Notes under the pieces: generated by a model
Told to the model about the DNA's origin: nothing
Database searches by the model: none
Seen by the model: the letters and a program-made list of their open reading frames with translations, nothing else
Assembly (NCBI RefSeq): GCF_016774335.1
Contig: NZ_JAETWA010000037.1
Coordinates: 104,527 to 168,526, forward strand
Origin: Luteimonas saliphila
GTDB taxonomy: Bacteria; Pseudomonadota; Gammaproteobacteria; Xanthomonadales; Xanthomonadaceae
Direction: 5' to 3'
DNA length: 64,000 bases
Position numbers and translations under genes: made by a program
Part shown: positions 7,545 through 18,088 of the stretch, piece after piece
How the letters are laid out: every line of letters starts with the position of its first letter
How positions within the stretch are numbered: the stretch's first letter is position 1

Positions 7545-8642
7545 TCAGGCGGAGGCCTTTGCAGGGCGCTCCTCGACCTGCTCGGGCCGGAGATGGGTGT
7601 AGCGCTTCAAGGTCGTCCAGGACTCATGCAGGGTGAACTGGGCGACTTCCGGGATGTCGTAGCCGCGCTCGAACAGCCGGGAGGTGGCCTCGTGGCGGAG
7701 GTCGTGGAAGTGGAGGTCCTCCAGCCCGCGGAGCCGGCAGGCGCGGGTGAAGTTGGCGCCGATCGACTTGGGGTTGTAGGGGAACACGCGCGGGTCGGGG
7801 GTCGGCTTCCCATCCGGGCCTTCCACCATGATCTTGGGTTGCCGGTCGATGATCTCCCAGGCCTCGGACAGCAGGCGAAAGGCGCGGCGGTTGCCGATCT
7901 TCTTGCGCGGGTGCTTCACGTCGTCCAGCCAGGCGATACCCTTCTCGCGATCGAGGTCGGCCCACTTGAGTCGAGTGATTTCCTCTTGGCGGCGGGCGGT
8001 GAGCAAGGCGAAGCGAATGATGTCGGCCATCGGAATCTCTGCGCGCACGTCGCGCACGGCGAAGTGGTCGAGCAGGGCTTTTTCCTCGGCGGTCGTCAAT
8101 CGGCGCTGGCGCTGTTTGGGTTTGCCGGTCACCCGGCGCTGCCGGAGCTCGTGCGTGGCATCTTCCAGAAGCTGCAGGTCGATCGGAACGCCGAGGGAAG
8201 CGCGAGCGGAGCGTAGGACCTGGCGCAGCCAGATCAGGTCGTTGTTGGCGGTCGCCGGGCCGGCGCCGTCCCGTCGGCGCGCTTCGACGTGGCCGATGTA
8301 GTCGGCGGTCGTTAGACGCAGCACGTTCTTCTTTGCGATCTCGTACCCGGCCAGGCGCTTCAGGTCGGCTTCCTTGGTGCGTCCCCATGGTGTGAGTTCC
8401 TTGATGTCCTTGCCATACCACTCCAGCAGCTCGGCCAGGGTGGCGCCCTTTCCCATTGGCTCGCCGCGCGCCCGCTGCTGGTCCAGTTCGGCTTCTCGCC
8501 GACGTATCCACTCGTTGGCCAACTGGCGCCGATCAAAGGTCGCGGACTCGGAGATGACTGTCTTGCCGTCGCGCTTCAGCCGCACGAGTGCCGTGTAACC
8601 TAGCGATCCGTTCTTCCGACGGCGGGTAAGAATTGAGCCCAT
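7545..8642 (-). CDS. tyrosine site-specific integrase of dusA-inserted island
   Basis: 365 residues from the ATG at 8642; a longer frame to 8678 has no advantage. The C-terminal catalytic domain has the integrase residues Arg in LLTARRQEEI, His-x-x-Arg in HFHDLRHEA, His in LHESW and the nucleophile Tyr in LKRYTHL. The N-terminal part is an arm-type DNA-binding domain followed by a core-binding domain. It lies head to head with dusA, 78 bases away, which is the arrangement of the known integrase group that targets the 5' end of dusA. It would catalyse integration and excision of the island. Confidence 0.88.
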   Translation of the reverse strand: MGSILTRRRKNGSLGYTALVRLKRDGKTVISESATFDRRQLANEWIRRREAELDQQRARGEPMGKGATLAELLEWYGKDIKELTPWGRTKEADLKRLAGYEIAKKNVLRLTTADYIGHVEARRRDGAGPATANNDLIWLRQVLRSARASLGVPIDLQLLEDATHELRQRRVTGKPKQRQRRLTTAEEKALLDHFAVRDVRAEIPMADIIRFALLTARRQEEITRLKWADLDREKGIAWLDDVKHPRKKIGNRRAFRLLSEAWEIIDRQPKIMVEGPDGKPTPDPRVFPYNPKSIGANFTRACRLRGLEDLHFHDLRHEATSRLFERGYDIPEVAQFTLHESWTTLKRYTHLRPEQVEERPAKASA

Positions 8643-8720
8643 GCTCGGAGTGTAACAACGGCCTCCACGTTGCACCACGCGTTACACTCGGAGCCCGAAA
8701 ACTGCCGAAATTGGCCGATC

Positions 8721-9775
<1,055 letters not shown>

Positions 9776-9779
<4 letters not shown>

Positions 9780-10714
9780 TCACCCGCGACCTCGACGCCT
9801 TCCTTGCCCGCGCCGGCGACAGCGCACCGGACTTCGGCCCCGCCACCGCACGCGCCGCCTTCCTGGTCGCGCCGGACGGCTTCGCCCGTGCCGGGGAGTC
9901 GGCCGCCGACAACCGCTACATGGCGGGCGCCGCGGAGTTCGATCCCGGGCTTGCCCTGCGCCAGCACCGCGCGTTGCATGTGGCGCTGTCGCGGCAACTG
10001 CCGACGGTCTGCTTCGCCGGCGACCCCGACACGCCGGACGCCCTGTTCCCCAACAACGTGTTCGCGACCGCGCGTGCGGACGTGCGCAGCGCTGCCCCGT
10101 TCCCGCCGCGGCTGGTGGTGGGCCGCATGCGCCATCCGGTGCGCCAGCGAGAGGCGGGGCGCGGGGACATCCGCGGCTGGTTCCGCGACGTGGCCGGATA
10201 CGCCGAGCGCGATCTGTCGACGCAGCCGCACCCCTGCGAACTGACAGGCGCGCTGGTCGTCGACCGCAGCAGCGGCCTGGGCTACTGCGGCCTGTCCGAG
10301 CGCTGCGACGCCGCCGGCGCCGCACTGATGCACGCTGCCTTCGGGCTGCGCGCGACCCTGGTGTTCGACCTCGCCCCCGGCGAGTACCACACCAATGTGG
10401 TGCTGGCGGTGCTGGCCGGCCGCGCCGTGCTGGCCTGCGCGGACGGGTTCGCCGATCGGGCCGTCGCCGGAGCCATCGCCGGGCTGTACCCGCACGCGGC
10501 GCTGCTGTCGGCAGCCGAGCGCGACGCCTTTGCCGGCAATGCCATCGCGCTCACCGCCGGCACCGTCTCGATGAGCGCCACCGCTGCGCGCGCGTTGCGC
10601 CCGGAGACGGTACGGATGCTGGAAACGGCGGGCTTCGTGACCTGCCAGGTGGACCTGTCGGCGATCGAGGCGGGGGGTGGCTCGCTGCGGTGTTGCGTCG
10701 CTGAAGTGTTCTGA
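9776..10714 (+). CDS. amidinotransferase/arginine-deiminase family hydrolase (CtlX-like)
   Basis: 312 residues from a GTG at 9776 that overlaps the dusA stop (GTGA). Guanidino-modifying enzyme superfamily: PDALFPNNVFA near residue 85, a catalytic His in PGEYHTNVV and the C-terminal nucleophile Cys in GGGSLRCC. The PNN motif and the Cys close to the end match the CtlX-like citrulline/arginine-derivative hydrolases. The substrate cannot be settled here. It is probably co-transcribed with dusA. Confidence 0.75.
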
Positions 10715-10848
10715 ATCCTTCAGCGGGATGAACCGCCCGAGATTGGTGAAGGAAAAGTTAAGGGGCGATTCACTGCCCGCCTCCAAGAATGCCGGTCCCC
10801 CTCCCGCAAAGGGGCTTGCGCGTCCGCGTGCCCGGGAACCCAGCCGAA

Positions 10849-11229
10849 ATGATCGCAAAGCCGTCCCACATCGCCGCCCTCGCCGTGTCGGTCGCGCTCG
10901 TGATGGCCGGCGCCGGGTCGGCGTGGGCGCAGGATCCGCCGCGCGATCGCGGCGGCCAGGACCGGCCGAGCGAGCAGCGGGAGCGGGCACCCCGGGCGGC
11001 CGCGTCCAACCGCAACCGCGATGCGCTCTCGGATTCGGTGCGGCGCTTCGAGCGCAGCAACCGCGGCAGCCGGGTGCTCAGCGCCGAGCGCATGCAGGCC
11101 GACGGCCGCGACGTGAACCGGATCAAGGCGATGGACGACCGCGGACGGGTGCGCATCTACGTCGACGATCCGCAGCGCCAGAGGCCCGAGCCGCCTCGCC
11201 ATCCGCCTACACGCGACGACCACGACTGA
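10849..11229 (+). CDS. small secreted protein of unknown function upstream of two-component system
   Basis: 126 residues from the ATG at 10849. Signal peptide IAALAVSVALVMAGAGSAWAQ with likely cleavage after AWA. The mature part is very rich in Arg, Asp and Pro and ends in PTRDDHD. It precedes the response regulator by 67 bases in the same direction, so it may be a target or modulator of that system. No family recognised beyond the conserved position. Confidence 0.6.
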   Translation: MIAKPSHIAALAVSVALVMAGAGSAWAQDPPRDRGGQDRPSEQRERAPRAAASNRNRDALSDSVRRFERSNRGSRVLSAERMQADGRDVNRIKAMDDRGRVRIYVDDPQRQRPEPPRHPPTRDDHD

Positions 11230-11296
11230 TCCGGCACTCTGTTCAGGAAAGTCCGGCCACACTGGCCGCATCCACCGATCTGAACGGAGTCGTTCC

Positions 11297-11983
11297 ATGC
11301 GCATCCTGCTCGTCGAAGACGAAGCTCCCCTGCGTGAAACCCTGGCCGCGCGCCTGAAGCGCGAGGGCTTTGCCGTGGACGCCGCCCAGGACGGCGAAGA
11401 GGGCCTGTACATGGGCCGCGAGGTCCCGTTCGACGTCGGCATCATCGACCTCGGCCTGCCGAAGATGTCGGGCATGGAACTGGTCAAGGCGCTGCGCGAC
11501 GAGGGCAAGCAGTTCCCGGTGCTGATCCTGACCGCGCGCTCGAGCTGGCAGGACAAGGTCGACGGCCTCAAACAGGGCGCCGACGACTACCTGGTCAAGC
11601 CCTTCCACGTCGAGGAACTGCTGGCGCGCATCAACGCCCTGGTGCGCCGCGCCGCCGGCTGGAGCAAGCCGACGCTAGAATGCGGCGCGGTGGTGCTCGA
11701 CCTCGCCGCGCAGACGGTCACGGTCAACGGCCAGAACGTGGATCTCACCAGCTACGAGTACAAGGTGCTCGAGTACCTGATGATGCATGCCGGCGAGCTG
11801 GTCTCGAAGGCCGACCTGACCGAGCACATCTACCAGCAGGATTTCGACCGCGACTCGAACGTGCTCGAGGTCTTCATCGGCCGTCTGCGCAAGAAGCTGG
11901 ACCCGGAAGGCGCGCTCAAGCCGATCGAGACGGTGCGCGGCCGCGGTTACCGGTTCGCGATCCCGCGCAACGGCGAAGGCTGA
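11297..11983 (+). CDS. phoP: PhoP-like OmpR-family response regulator
   Basis: 228 residues. The receiver domain has the acidic pocket in VEDE, the phospho-acceptor Asp51 in GIIDLGLP, and Lys in DDYLVKPF. The C-terminal winged helix-turn-helix runs through LTSYEYKVLEYLMMHAGELVSK and ends in VRGRGYRF. GGAG lies eight bases before the ATG. The histidine kinase follows 137 bases downstream. Name PhoP is by similarity of order and sequence to the xanthomonad PhoPQ pair that responds to Mg2+ and antimicrobial peptides. Confidence 0.82.
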   Translation: MRILLVEDEAPLRETLAARLKREGFAVDAAQDGEEGLYMGREVPFDVGIIDLGLPKMSGMELVKALRDEGKQFPVLILTARSSWQDKVDGLKQGADDYLVKPFHVEELLARINALVRRAAGWSKPTLECGAVVLDLAAQTVTVNGQNVDLTSYEYKVLEYLMMHAGELVSKADLTEHIYQQDFDRDSNVLEVFIGRLRKKLDPEGALKPIETVRGRGYRFAIPRNGEG

Positions 11984-12120
11984 AGCCACCCATCACGGCG
12001 ACCGCGTCGCGGCGCCACCGCGGCGGCGAAGCCGCCACGCAATCGACTATCGTGGCGGCTCGGGCCTGGCATCCGTGCCGCCCCGCGATCGCCCGAGCCG
12101 AATGAGCCGACCCTGATTCG

Positions 12121-13545
12121 ATGAGCACCGGCAAGTCCGCACGCGTGCTGCCGTGGCGCCCGCGCTCGTTGCAGGCGCGGCAGTTGATGGCCGCCAGCCT
12201 CGGCCTCGTGGCCTTCCTCGCGCTGGCCGGCTACGCGCTCGACCGCGCCTTCTTGGACGTCGCCAGCGAAGGCCAGCGCGACCGCCTGCGCAACTACGTG
12301 TTCGCCTACGCCGGGGATGTCGAGTTCCTGCGCAATGGCGATCTGTATTCGCCTGACAACGGCCCCGACGACCGCTTCGACCGGCCCGGCAGTGGCCTGT
12401 ATGCCGAAATCGTGCTGCCCAACGGCGGCTGGATCTCGCGCTCGGCCTCCGGGCCGCAACTGCCCCCGGCGACGATGCTCGGCGGCGGCGAGGAGACGTT
12501 CGAAGGTCCGTTGCCGATGACCCGCAGCGACGGCACCCCGGGGCAGGTGTACCGCTACGGGCTGGGCATGGTCTGGGCCTCGCAGGACTCCGCGCCCGAC
12601 GCCGAGTTCCCCTATACGATCTACGTGATGGAAGACGCCGGCACCGTGCCGCGCCAGGTGCGCGTGTTCCGTGCGGCGCTGTGGGGCTATCTGGGCATCG
12701 CCGGCGTGATCCTGCTGCTGCTGCAGACGCTGGTCGTCCGCTGGAGCCTGTGGCCGCTGCGCAAGGTGGTCGAGGAACTCAAGCGGGTGCAGCGCGGACA
12801 GGCCAACCGCATGGGCGAGCGCCACCCGCGCGAGCTCGAGCCGCTCACCGACAGCATCAACGCGCTGATCGAGAGCGAGCGCGAGAACCTCGAACAGCAG
12901 CGCAACACCATGTCCGACCTCGCCCACAGCCTGAAGACGCCGCTTGCGGTCATGCGCGCGCGCCTGGACTCCGACGCCGGGGACGGCGAACTGCGTGCGG
13001 AAGTGGCCACCCAGCTGCAGCGCATGAACGACCTGGTGAGCTACCAGCTCGGCCGGGCAGCCTCGACCGGGCATACCCTGTTCGCCGCGCCGATCGAGAT
13101 CGAACCCTACGCCGAGACGCTGGTGCAGGGGCTGGAGAAGATATACGCCGCCAAGCGGGTGATCTGCGAGTTCGACATCGACCCTGAGGCGCGCTTCCAT
13201 GGCGAACCCGGCGACCTGCAGGAACTGCTCGGCAACCTGACCGAGAATGCGTTCAAGTGGGCGCGCTCGCGGGTGCTGCTGACGGTCAAGCCCGGCGCCA
13301 GCGCGCCGAACCGGCGCCCGGGCCTGCTGCTGGCGGTCGACGACGACGGCCCCGGCATTCCGGAGGAACGCATCCCGCTGGTGCTGCAGCGCGGGGTGCG
13401 TGGCGACGAGCGCGTGCAGGGACATGGCATCGGCCTGTCGATCGTGCAGGACATCGTGCGCAGCTATCGCGGCGAACTGCACGTCGGCCGCTCGACCGAA
13501 CTTGGCGGCTCGCGTTTCGAGGTGCGGCTTCCGCCCGGGCTGTAG
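12121..13545 (+). CDS. phoQ: PhoQ-like sensor histidine kinase
   Basis: 474 residues. A first membrane segment (LMAASLGLVAFLALAGYALDRAFL) is followed by a periplasmic sensor of about 150 residues rich in acidic residues, and a second membrane segment (LGIAGVILLLLQTLVV). Then a HAMP-like linker, the H-box DLAHSLKTPL, the N-box NLTENAFKWAR, G1 DDDGPGIP and G2 GHGIGLSIV. Pairs with the response regulator just upstream. The acidic sensor fits Mg2+/cation sensing, but the signal is inferred. Confidence 0.82.
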   Translation: MSTGKSARVLPWRPRSLQARQLMAASLGLVAFLALAGYALDRAFLDVASEGQRDRLRNYVFAYAGDVEFLRNGDLYSPDNGPDDRFDRPGSGLYAEIVLPNGGWISRSASGPQLPPATMLGGGEETFEGPLPMTRSDGTPGQVYRYGLGMVWASQDSAPDAEFPYTIYVMEDAGTVPRQVRVFRAALWGYLGIAGVILLLLQTLVVRWSLWPLRKVVEELKRVQRGQANRMGERHPRELEPLTDSINALIESERENLEQQRNTMSDLAHSLKTPLAVMRARLDSDAGDGELRAEVATQLQRMNDLVSYQLGRAASTGHTLFAAPIEIEPYAETLVQGLEKIYAAKRVICEFDIDPEARFHGEPGDLQELLGNLTENAFKWARSRVLLTVKPGASAPNRRPGLLLAVDDDGPGIPEERIPLVLQRGVRGDERVQGHGIGLSIVQDIVRSYRGELHVGRSTELGGSRFEVRLPPGL

Positions 13546-13687
13546 GTCGGGTCCCGGGCCGCCGTCGTGCGGCTCAAGCCAGCCCCGCATTGTCGAATCC
13601 CGATCGGCCCATTGCCGGATCGCGGCATCGTCGGGCCGCCTGATTGGCGGGCAGCCGAAGCGGCGCAATGGCGGGCCTGGCGCCGCC

Positions 13688-14437
13688 CTACGGAACCGGA
13701 CCGTAGAAGCGCTGGAGATGCGCCGCCACGGCCGGAAACGCGTTGCGCAGCGTGGCGGGGTCGCTGAAGTGGTATTCGCTGCAGACGGCGAAGAATTCCT
13801 CCGGCGCCTCGGCCGCGTAGGGATCGATCAACACGTCGCGTCCGGCATCCACGTCGGCGACGAAGGCGTCGAAGGCCTGCTGGAAGTCGCGTGCCCAGGC
13901 GCGCTGCCAGTCGCGCGGCAGTGGGGGGGTGCCGTCGAGCAAGCCGTCGAGCGAGTCGAGCTTGTGCGCCATCTCGTGCACGGCCACGCAGAAGCCGGCG
14001 TGCGGGTCGTCGAGGTCGGACTCGACGTCGGCCCAGGACAGGATCAGCGGCCCGCTGTCCCAGGCCTCGCCGATCAGTTCGTCGTCCCATTCGTGCAGCA
14101 CGCCGGCGGCGTCGACATGGGTGCGGTTCACCCGGAACGCATCCGGATAGACGATCAACTGCGACCAGCCGTGCAGGCCTTCCTCGCCGAACTCGAGCAG
14201 CGGCAGGCTGCACAGCGCGGCGAGCGTCGCGCGCCGGATGGCGTCGAGCCGCAGCGGTTCGATCGGAGTGATGGTCTTGCGCTGCAGGAACAACGTGGCC
14301 AGTCCGCGCAGGCGCTGCGCGCGTGCGTCGTCGAGCGCAGCGATCCAGCGCACGCGCAATTGCACGTGGCGCCAGGTATCGTCGTCGATCGGATCGGGTA
14401 CGCGACCGAGCAGTCGCCGGATCAGGGCTGCGGGCAC
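13688..14437 (-). CDS. mtfA: MtfA zinc peptidase (M90 family)
   Basis: 249 residues from a GTG at 14437. The zinc motif HEMAH (HExxH) near residue 155 is followed by a conserved Glu in EEFFAVCSEYHF, as in Mlc titration factor A. In Escherichia coli MtfA binds the glucose repressor Mlc and acts as a peptidase; the role here is less clear as Mlc is not seen. Follows a small secreted protein gene by 13 bases on the same strand. Confidence 0.85.
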   Translation of the reverse strand: MPAALIRRLLGRVPDPIDDDTWRHVQLRVRWIAALDDARAQRLRGLATLFLQRKTITPIEPLRLDAIRRATLAALCSLPLLEFGEEGLHGWSQLIVYPDAFRVNRTHVDAAGVLHEWDDELIGEAWDSGPLILSWADVESDLDDPHAGFCVAVHEMAHKLDSLDGLLDGTPPLPRDWQRAWARDFQQAFDAFVADVDAGRDVLIDPYAAEAPEEFFAVCSEYHFSDPATLRNAFPAVAAHLQRFYGPVP

Positions 14438-14450
14438 AACCCCGAGGTCC

Positions 14451-14735
14451 TCAGCGGATCATGCCCGGCAGGAAACTGTGCCAGCGCGGCGGGCGCGTCG
14501 CGGCTTCGGATTCGCCGCTGCGGCGGGCGGGAGCGGGGCGGGCACGGGCCGGCGCCACGGCGCGCTTGTCGCCGGCCGGTGCGGCCTCTGCATCGGACTC
14601 CGCCTCCACGGCGACCGGGCAGCCTGCGCTGCCGCCATTGGCATCCATCAACGCGGTCTGGCGGGCCGCCACGGGAAACGCGGCGCAGGCCAGCAGCAGG
14701 CATGGCAGCACGCGGGTTCGCAGTCCAGGAGCCAT
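14451..14735 (-). CDS. small secreted Ala/Arg/Pro-rich protein
   Basis: 94 residues from the ATG at 14735, chosen because GAAGGA precedes it; an ATG nine bases upstream is possible. Signal peptide LPCLLLACAAFPVAARQ. The mature chain is of low complexity with one Cys and ends in RPPRWHSFLPGMIR. Likely in one transcript with mtfA. Function unknown. Confidence 0.5.
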   Translation of the reverse strand: MAPGLRTRVLPCLLLACAAFPVAARQTALMDANGGSAGCPVAVEAESDAEAAPAGDKRAVAPARARPAPARRSGESEAATRPPRWHSFLPGMIR

Positions 14736-14947
14736 GGCAACCATCCTTCGGCCAGTTGTTGCGGTGGCAACAGTTCACTATACCTTGGATGCGGGCAGGC
14801 CGCGGAAGGTTGCAGCCGCGATGCGACGAGGCGGGCCGGCGGCGCGGCGGACCGAGTTCGCCGCCCGACGCCGGGCGGTTCGGAGCGGGGCGGGCGCCCC
14901 GGACGCCGGCGGCCGCGCGGCGGGCCGTGATCCCGGATAATCGGGCC

Positions 14948-14971
14948 ATGCGCCTGTTCGACACCCCATGA
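14948..14971 (+). CDS. leaderless 7-codon ORF coupled to birA
   Basis: ATG at 14948 begins MRLFDTP; its TGA overlaps the birA ATG as ATGA. GATAAT (14936-14941) lies exactly six bases before it, so the mRNA probably starts at or next to this ATG. birA itself has no Shine-Dalgarno, so ribosomes may reach it by termination and re-initiation. Confidence 0.4.
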   Translation: MRLFDTP

Positions 14972-15963
14972 CCACGTCCGCGGATCGTGCCCTGCTGCAG
15001 CGCCTGGGCGCTGGCCCGGTGTCGGGCGATGCGCTGGCCCGGGAGGCGGGCCTGACCCGTGCGGCGGTGTGGAAGCGGATCGAGGGGCTGCGCGAGGCCG
15101 GGGTCGCGATCGACGCCCGCGCCGGACGCGGCTATGCGCTGGCCGCCCCGGTCGACCTGCTCGACGCGGACCGGATCCTGCTCGCCTTGCCGGACGCGGT
15201 TCGCGCGGACGTCGCCGCACTCGAGGTCGCGTGGTCGCTGGATTCGACCAGTTCCGAACTCCTGCGTGGCGGCGATGCGGCCGCGGGCGTGCAGGTGCTC
15301 CTGGCCGAGCGCCAGACCGGCGGCCGCGGCCGTCGTGGGCGCCCCTGGGCGTCGCCGCTGGCCGCCAACCTGTACCTGTCGGTGGCGCGCCGCTTCGATG
15401 CGGGGCTGGCGCGTCTGGGCGGCTTGAGCCTCGTGGCCGGGTTGGCGGTGGTGGAGGCGCTGCACGCGCTGGGGGTCGTCCAGGCCCGGCTGAAGTGGCC
15501 GAACGACGTGGTGGTCGCCGATGGCGCGAGGTTGCGCAAGCTCGGCGGCATTCTGGTCGAGGGTGGCGGCGAGCATGGCGGGCCCGCGCGTGCGGTGATC
15601 GGCATCGGCCTCAACGTGCGCATGCCGGCGCATGCCGGCGCAGGCATCGACCAGCCGTGGATCGACCTGCGGGCGCTGGGCGATTCGCCACCGCGCAGCC
15701 TGCTTGCCGCCGGAGTGCTGGCGCAGCTGCTGCCGGCACTGTCGCGCTTCGACCGCGAAGGGCTGGCGCCCTTCCTGGCGCACTACGCCGGGCACGACGT
15801 CCTCGCCGGCCACGCGGTGCAAGTACAGGCGGGCGACGGCGTACACACGGGCCTGGCGCTGGGCCTTGCCGACGATGGAGCGCTGCGCGTGCGGCTGACG
15901 CACGGCGAGCGCGCCTTCCACGCCGGCGAAGTCAGTCTGCGGCGCACGGATCGCGGGCCATGA
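14968..15963 (+). CDS. birA: BirA biotin-protein ligase and repressor
   Basis: 331 residues. An N-terminal winged helix (GDALAREAGLTRAAVWKRIEGLREAG, residues about 15-45) is followed by the ligase domain: biotinyl-AMP loop GRGRRGRPWASP and KWPNDVVV. It attaches biotin to acetyl-CoA carboxylase BCCP, and the DNA-binding domain suggests repression of biotin genes. Its stop overlaps the start of coaX by four bases. Confidence 0.92.
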   Translation: MTTSADRALLQRLGAGPVSGDALAREAGLTRAAVWKRIEGLREAGVAIDARAGRGYALAAPVDLLDADRILLALPDAVRADVAALEVAWSLDSTSSELLRGGDAAAGVQVLLAERQTGGRGRRGRPWASPLAANLYLSVARRFDAGLARLGGLSLVAGLAVVEALHALGVVQARLKWPNDVVVADGARLRKLGGILVEGGGEHGGPARAVIGIGLNVRMPAHAGAGIDQPWIDLRALGDSPPRSLLAAGVLAQLLPALSRFDREGLAPFLAHYAGHDVLAGHAVQVQAGDGVHTGLALGLADDGALRVRLTHGERAFHAGEVSLRRTDRGP

Positions 15964-16697
15964 CCGACTGGCTGTTCGACCTCGGCAACTCGCGGCTCAA
16001 GTGCGCGCCGCTGCGCGCGGACGGAAGCCCCGGCGAAGTACTGGCGTTCGCGCACGATGGCGAGGCGCTGGCGGACGCCTGGATCGAACGCCTGCCGCCA
16101 CGCATCGATGCGGCGCACGTGGCCAGCGTCGCCTCGCCGCCGCTGCGCACCGCGCTGCTCGACGCGCTTTCCGCGCGCTGCGGCCGCATCGGCCTGGCGG
16201 CGACGCAGCGCGCATGGGGTGGGCTGCGGATCGCCTACGCCGCGTCCGAGCGGCTCGGCGTGGACCGGTTCCTGGCGATGCTCGCCGCCCACGCGCGCGG
16301 CGGCGCCTGGCTGGTGGCGGGCGTGGGCACGGCGCTCACCATCGATCTCGTCGACGCCTGCGGCCAGCACCGCGGCGGGCGCATCGCGCCGTCGCCCGCG
16401 CTGATGCGCGAGGCGCTGCACGCAAAGGCCGCGCAGCTCATGCGCGAAGGGGGACGCTACCGCGAGTTCGCCGCCGACACCGGGGACGCGCTGAACTCGG
16501 GGTGCCTCGGCGCGGCGCTGGCCCTGGTCGAGCGCAGCCTGGAGGCGGCGGCGCGCGAGTGCGGCGCGCCGGTGCCGCTGCTGCTGCACGGGGGCGGCGC
16601 CGGGGCACTGCTGCCACACCTGCCCGACGTCGTGCACGACCCCTCGCTGGTGCTGCGCGGCCTGGCGCACTGGGCCCGGATCGGGTCGAGCCCCTAG
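15960..16697 (+). CDS. coaX: type III pantothenate kinase CoaX
   Basis: 245 residues starting at ATG 15960 inside the birA stop. N-terminal DLGNSRLKCA is the phosphate-binding loop of the ASKHA fold; GVDRFLAM and GTALTIDLVD (Asp-containing) are typical of CoaX. It performs the first step of coenzyme A synthesis. The birA-coaX-SPOR order is usual in xanthomonads. Confidence 0.9.
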   Translation: MTDWLFDLGNSRLKCAPLRADGSPGEVLAFAHDGEALADAWIERLPPRIDAAHVASVASPPLRTALLDALSARCGRIGLAATQRAWGGLRIAYAASERLGVDRFLAMLAAHARGGAWLVAGVGTALTIDLVDACGQHRGGRIAPSPALMREALHAKAAQLMREGGRYREFAADTGDALNSGCLGAALALVERSLEAAARECGAPVPLLLHGGGAGALLPHLPDVVHDPSLVLRGLAHWARIGSSP

Positions 16698-16700
16698 AAT
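16695..16700 (+). promoter_or_regulatory. -10 box of a leaderless SPOR-gene transcript
   Basis: TAGAAT overlaps the coaX stop codon and ends six bases before the next ATG. No Shine-Dalgarno is present, which suggests a leaderless mRNA. Confidence 0.45.
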
Positions 16701-16706
16701 CGGCCG

Positions 16707-17486
16707 ATGCTCGCACGCGCCCTGATCGTCCTGCTGCTGATTCTCAACCTCGGCGTCGCACTGTGGTGGGCGACGCGCGCGGACGCGCCACCGTCCACCG
16801 ACTCGCCGCTGCCGTCGGGAATCGAATCGCTGCGCCTGCTGGAAGAAGCGGCGGACCCCGCCGCCGCGGCCGCGCCGTTCGCGGATGCCATGCCGCCCGC
16901 ATCCGACGCGCAGGACGTCGCGACGGCGCCGGCCGATACCGAACCGACGCCGGACACGGCGGCAGCCACGGAAACGGCGCGCGCGCAGGAAGCACCGGAC
17001 GCCCGGGCCAGCGCCACCGTCTGCCACAGTTTCGGTCCGTTCGCGGACGTCGCCGAGGCCGAACGCGCGGCCGCGCGACTGCGGCCGGCGGTGCTGCGCG
17101 TGGCGGTGCGCCAGGTGCGGGCCGCGCCGCGGGGCTGGAGCGTGCACCTGCCGGCGCTGCCCGATCGCGCAGCCGCCGATGCGATGGCGACACGCCTGAT
17201 CGCGGCGGGTTTCCGCGACCACTACCTCCTGCCCACCGCCGGGGACGGCACGGTCGCCATCGCGCTCGGCCGTTTCGGCGGCGAGGCGGCCGCGCAGCGC
17301 CACAGCACTGCGCTGCAGGCGGCCGGATTCGCCGCCGTGGCCGAGCCGATCGGCGACGGCGGCCAGACGCGTCACTGGGTCGACATCGCCGCCGGCGAAC
17401 ACGCGGACCTGGCCGTGCTCAGGCGTGCGGCCGACGCGGCGCGGAGCGAACCCATCGACTGCGGACCGGCAGGGGCGGCACGCTGA
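16707..17486 (+). CDS. SPOR-domain membrane-anchored protein
   Basis: 259 residues. One N-terminal membrane helix (ALIVLLLILNLGVALWWATR), an Ala/Pro/Glu-rich linker to about residue 105, then two SPOR-like repeats: CHSFGPFADVAEAERAAARL and IALGRFGGEAAAQRHSTALQAAGF. SPOR domains bind denuded septal peptidoglycan. It follows coaX by nine bases. Confidence 0.75.
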   Translation: MLARALIVLLLILNLGVALWWATRADAPPSTDSPLPSGIESLRLLEEAADPAAAAAPFADAMPPASDAQDVATAPADTEPTPDTAAATETARAQEAPDARASATVCHSFGPFADVAEAERAAARLRPAVLRVAVRQVRAAPRGWSVHLPALPDRAAADAMATRLIAAGFRDHYLLPTAGDGTVAIALGRFGGEAAAQRHSTALQAAGFAAVAEPIGDGGQTRHWVDIAAGEHADLAVLRRAADAARSEPIDCGPAGAAR

Positions 17487-17542
17487 GGGCCCTGGGCTAG
17501 AATGCCTCCAGGCCGGCGATCGCACCGGGCATCGACGACAAC

Positions 17543-17618
17543 GCCGCTTTAGCTCAGCTGGTAGAGCAACCGCCTTGTAAGCGGTAGGTCATCCGTTCGA
17601 ATCGGATAAGCGGCACCA
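17543..17618 (+). tRNA. tRNA-Thr (anticodon UGU)
   Basis: 76 bases with CCA encoded. The acceptor arms GCCGCTT and AAGCGGC pair fully, the D-loop has AGCTCAGCTGGTAGAGC and the T-loop has GTTCGAATC. The anticodon TGT is at 17576-17578. A TAGAAT -10 box lies at 17498-17503. Confidence 0.95.
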
Positions 17619-18088
17619 TGCGCTGCGCGAGTGACCGACGGGCTCCGCGTTCCGCCGGTCGACAGGCCGATCGCGGCGACCCGACGGGATGGGCGTTGAA
17701 CCGGACCGGTTCGATCCGCTGGGTGTGGTCGAGGTCGAATGCGCTGCGCAGGTGCGGCCGTAGCCTGTGGTCGATGGTGGTGATGATGCCGCGCATGAAC
17801 GACAGCGGGGCCGGTAGCGCCATTGCCGGACGATAGGCAGGCGCGGCCGGAGGGCGGTGCCTGCGCCGCGCCTGTAAGGGTGGGCCCTGCCATGGAGGCT
17901 CTCCCGGGTGCGGCGGACGCGGCAGCCGCAGGCATCCGTCGCAGGGGCATGGGGATCGGTGCAATGCCCGACCAATGGCGTCCTGCCGCGCGGACCAGGC
18001 CGGCTTCGCATTGCTGCGCTGCGACACCGGACGGGCGCGCGGCCTCGCTAGACTGCCGGCCCAGACCCTGCGCCAGAGATCGTCCGAC
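17619..18088. other. intergenic stretch without supported gene
   Basis: 470 bases between the tRNA and the arginase gene. Open frames on both strands have arginine/proline-rich shadow composition and no Shine-Dalgarno. A TAGACT box near 18045 could be the -10 of the arginase promoter. I see nothing else. Confidence 0.5.

Noticed and set aside
8670..8720. dusA start at 8670
   Set aside because: A start here would lie only 28 bases from the integrase start codon and adds 17 residues unlike the family; the ATG at 8721 is as good.
1..8720. Second dusA-type att core near the left end
   Set aside because: I scanned for the ATGATGGACTGG core and found no second copy, so the left end of the island is likely outside the window.
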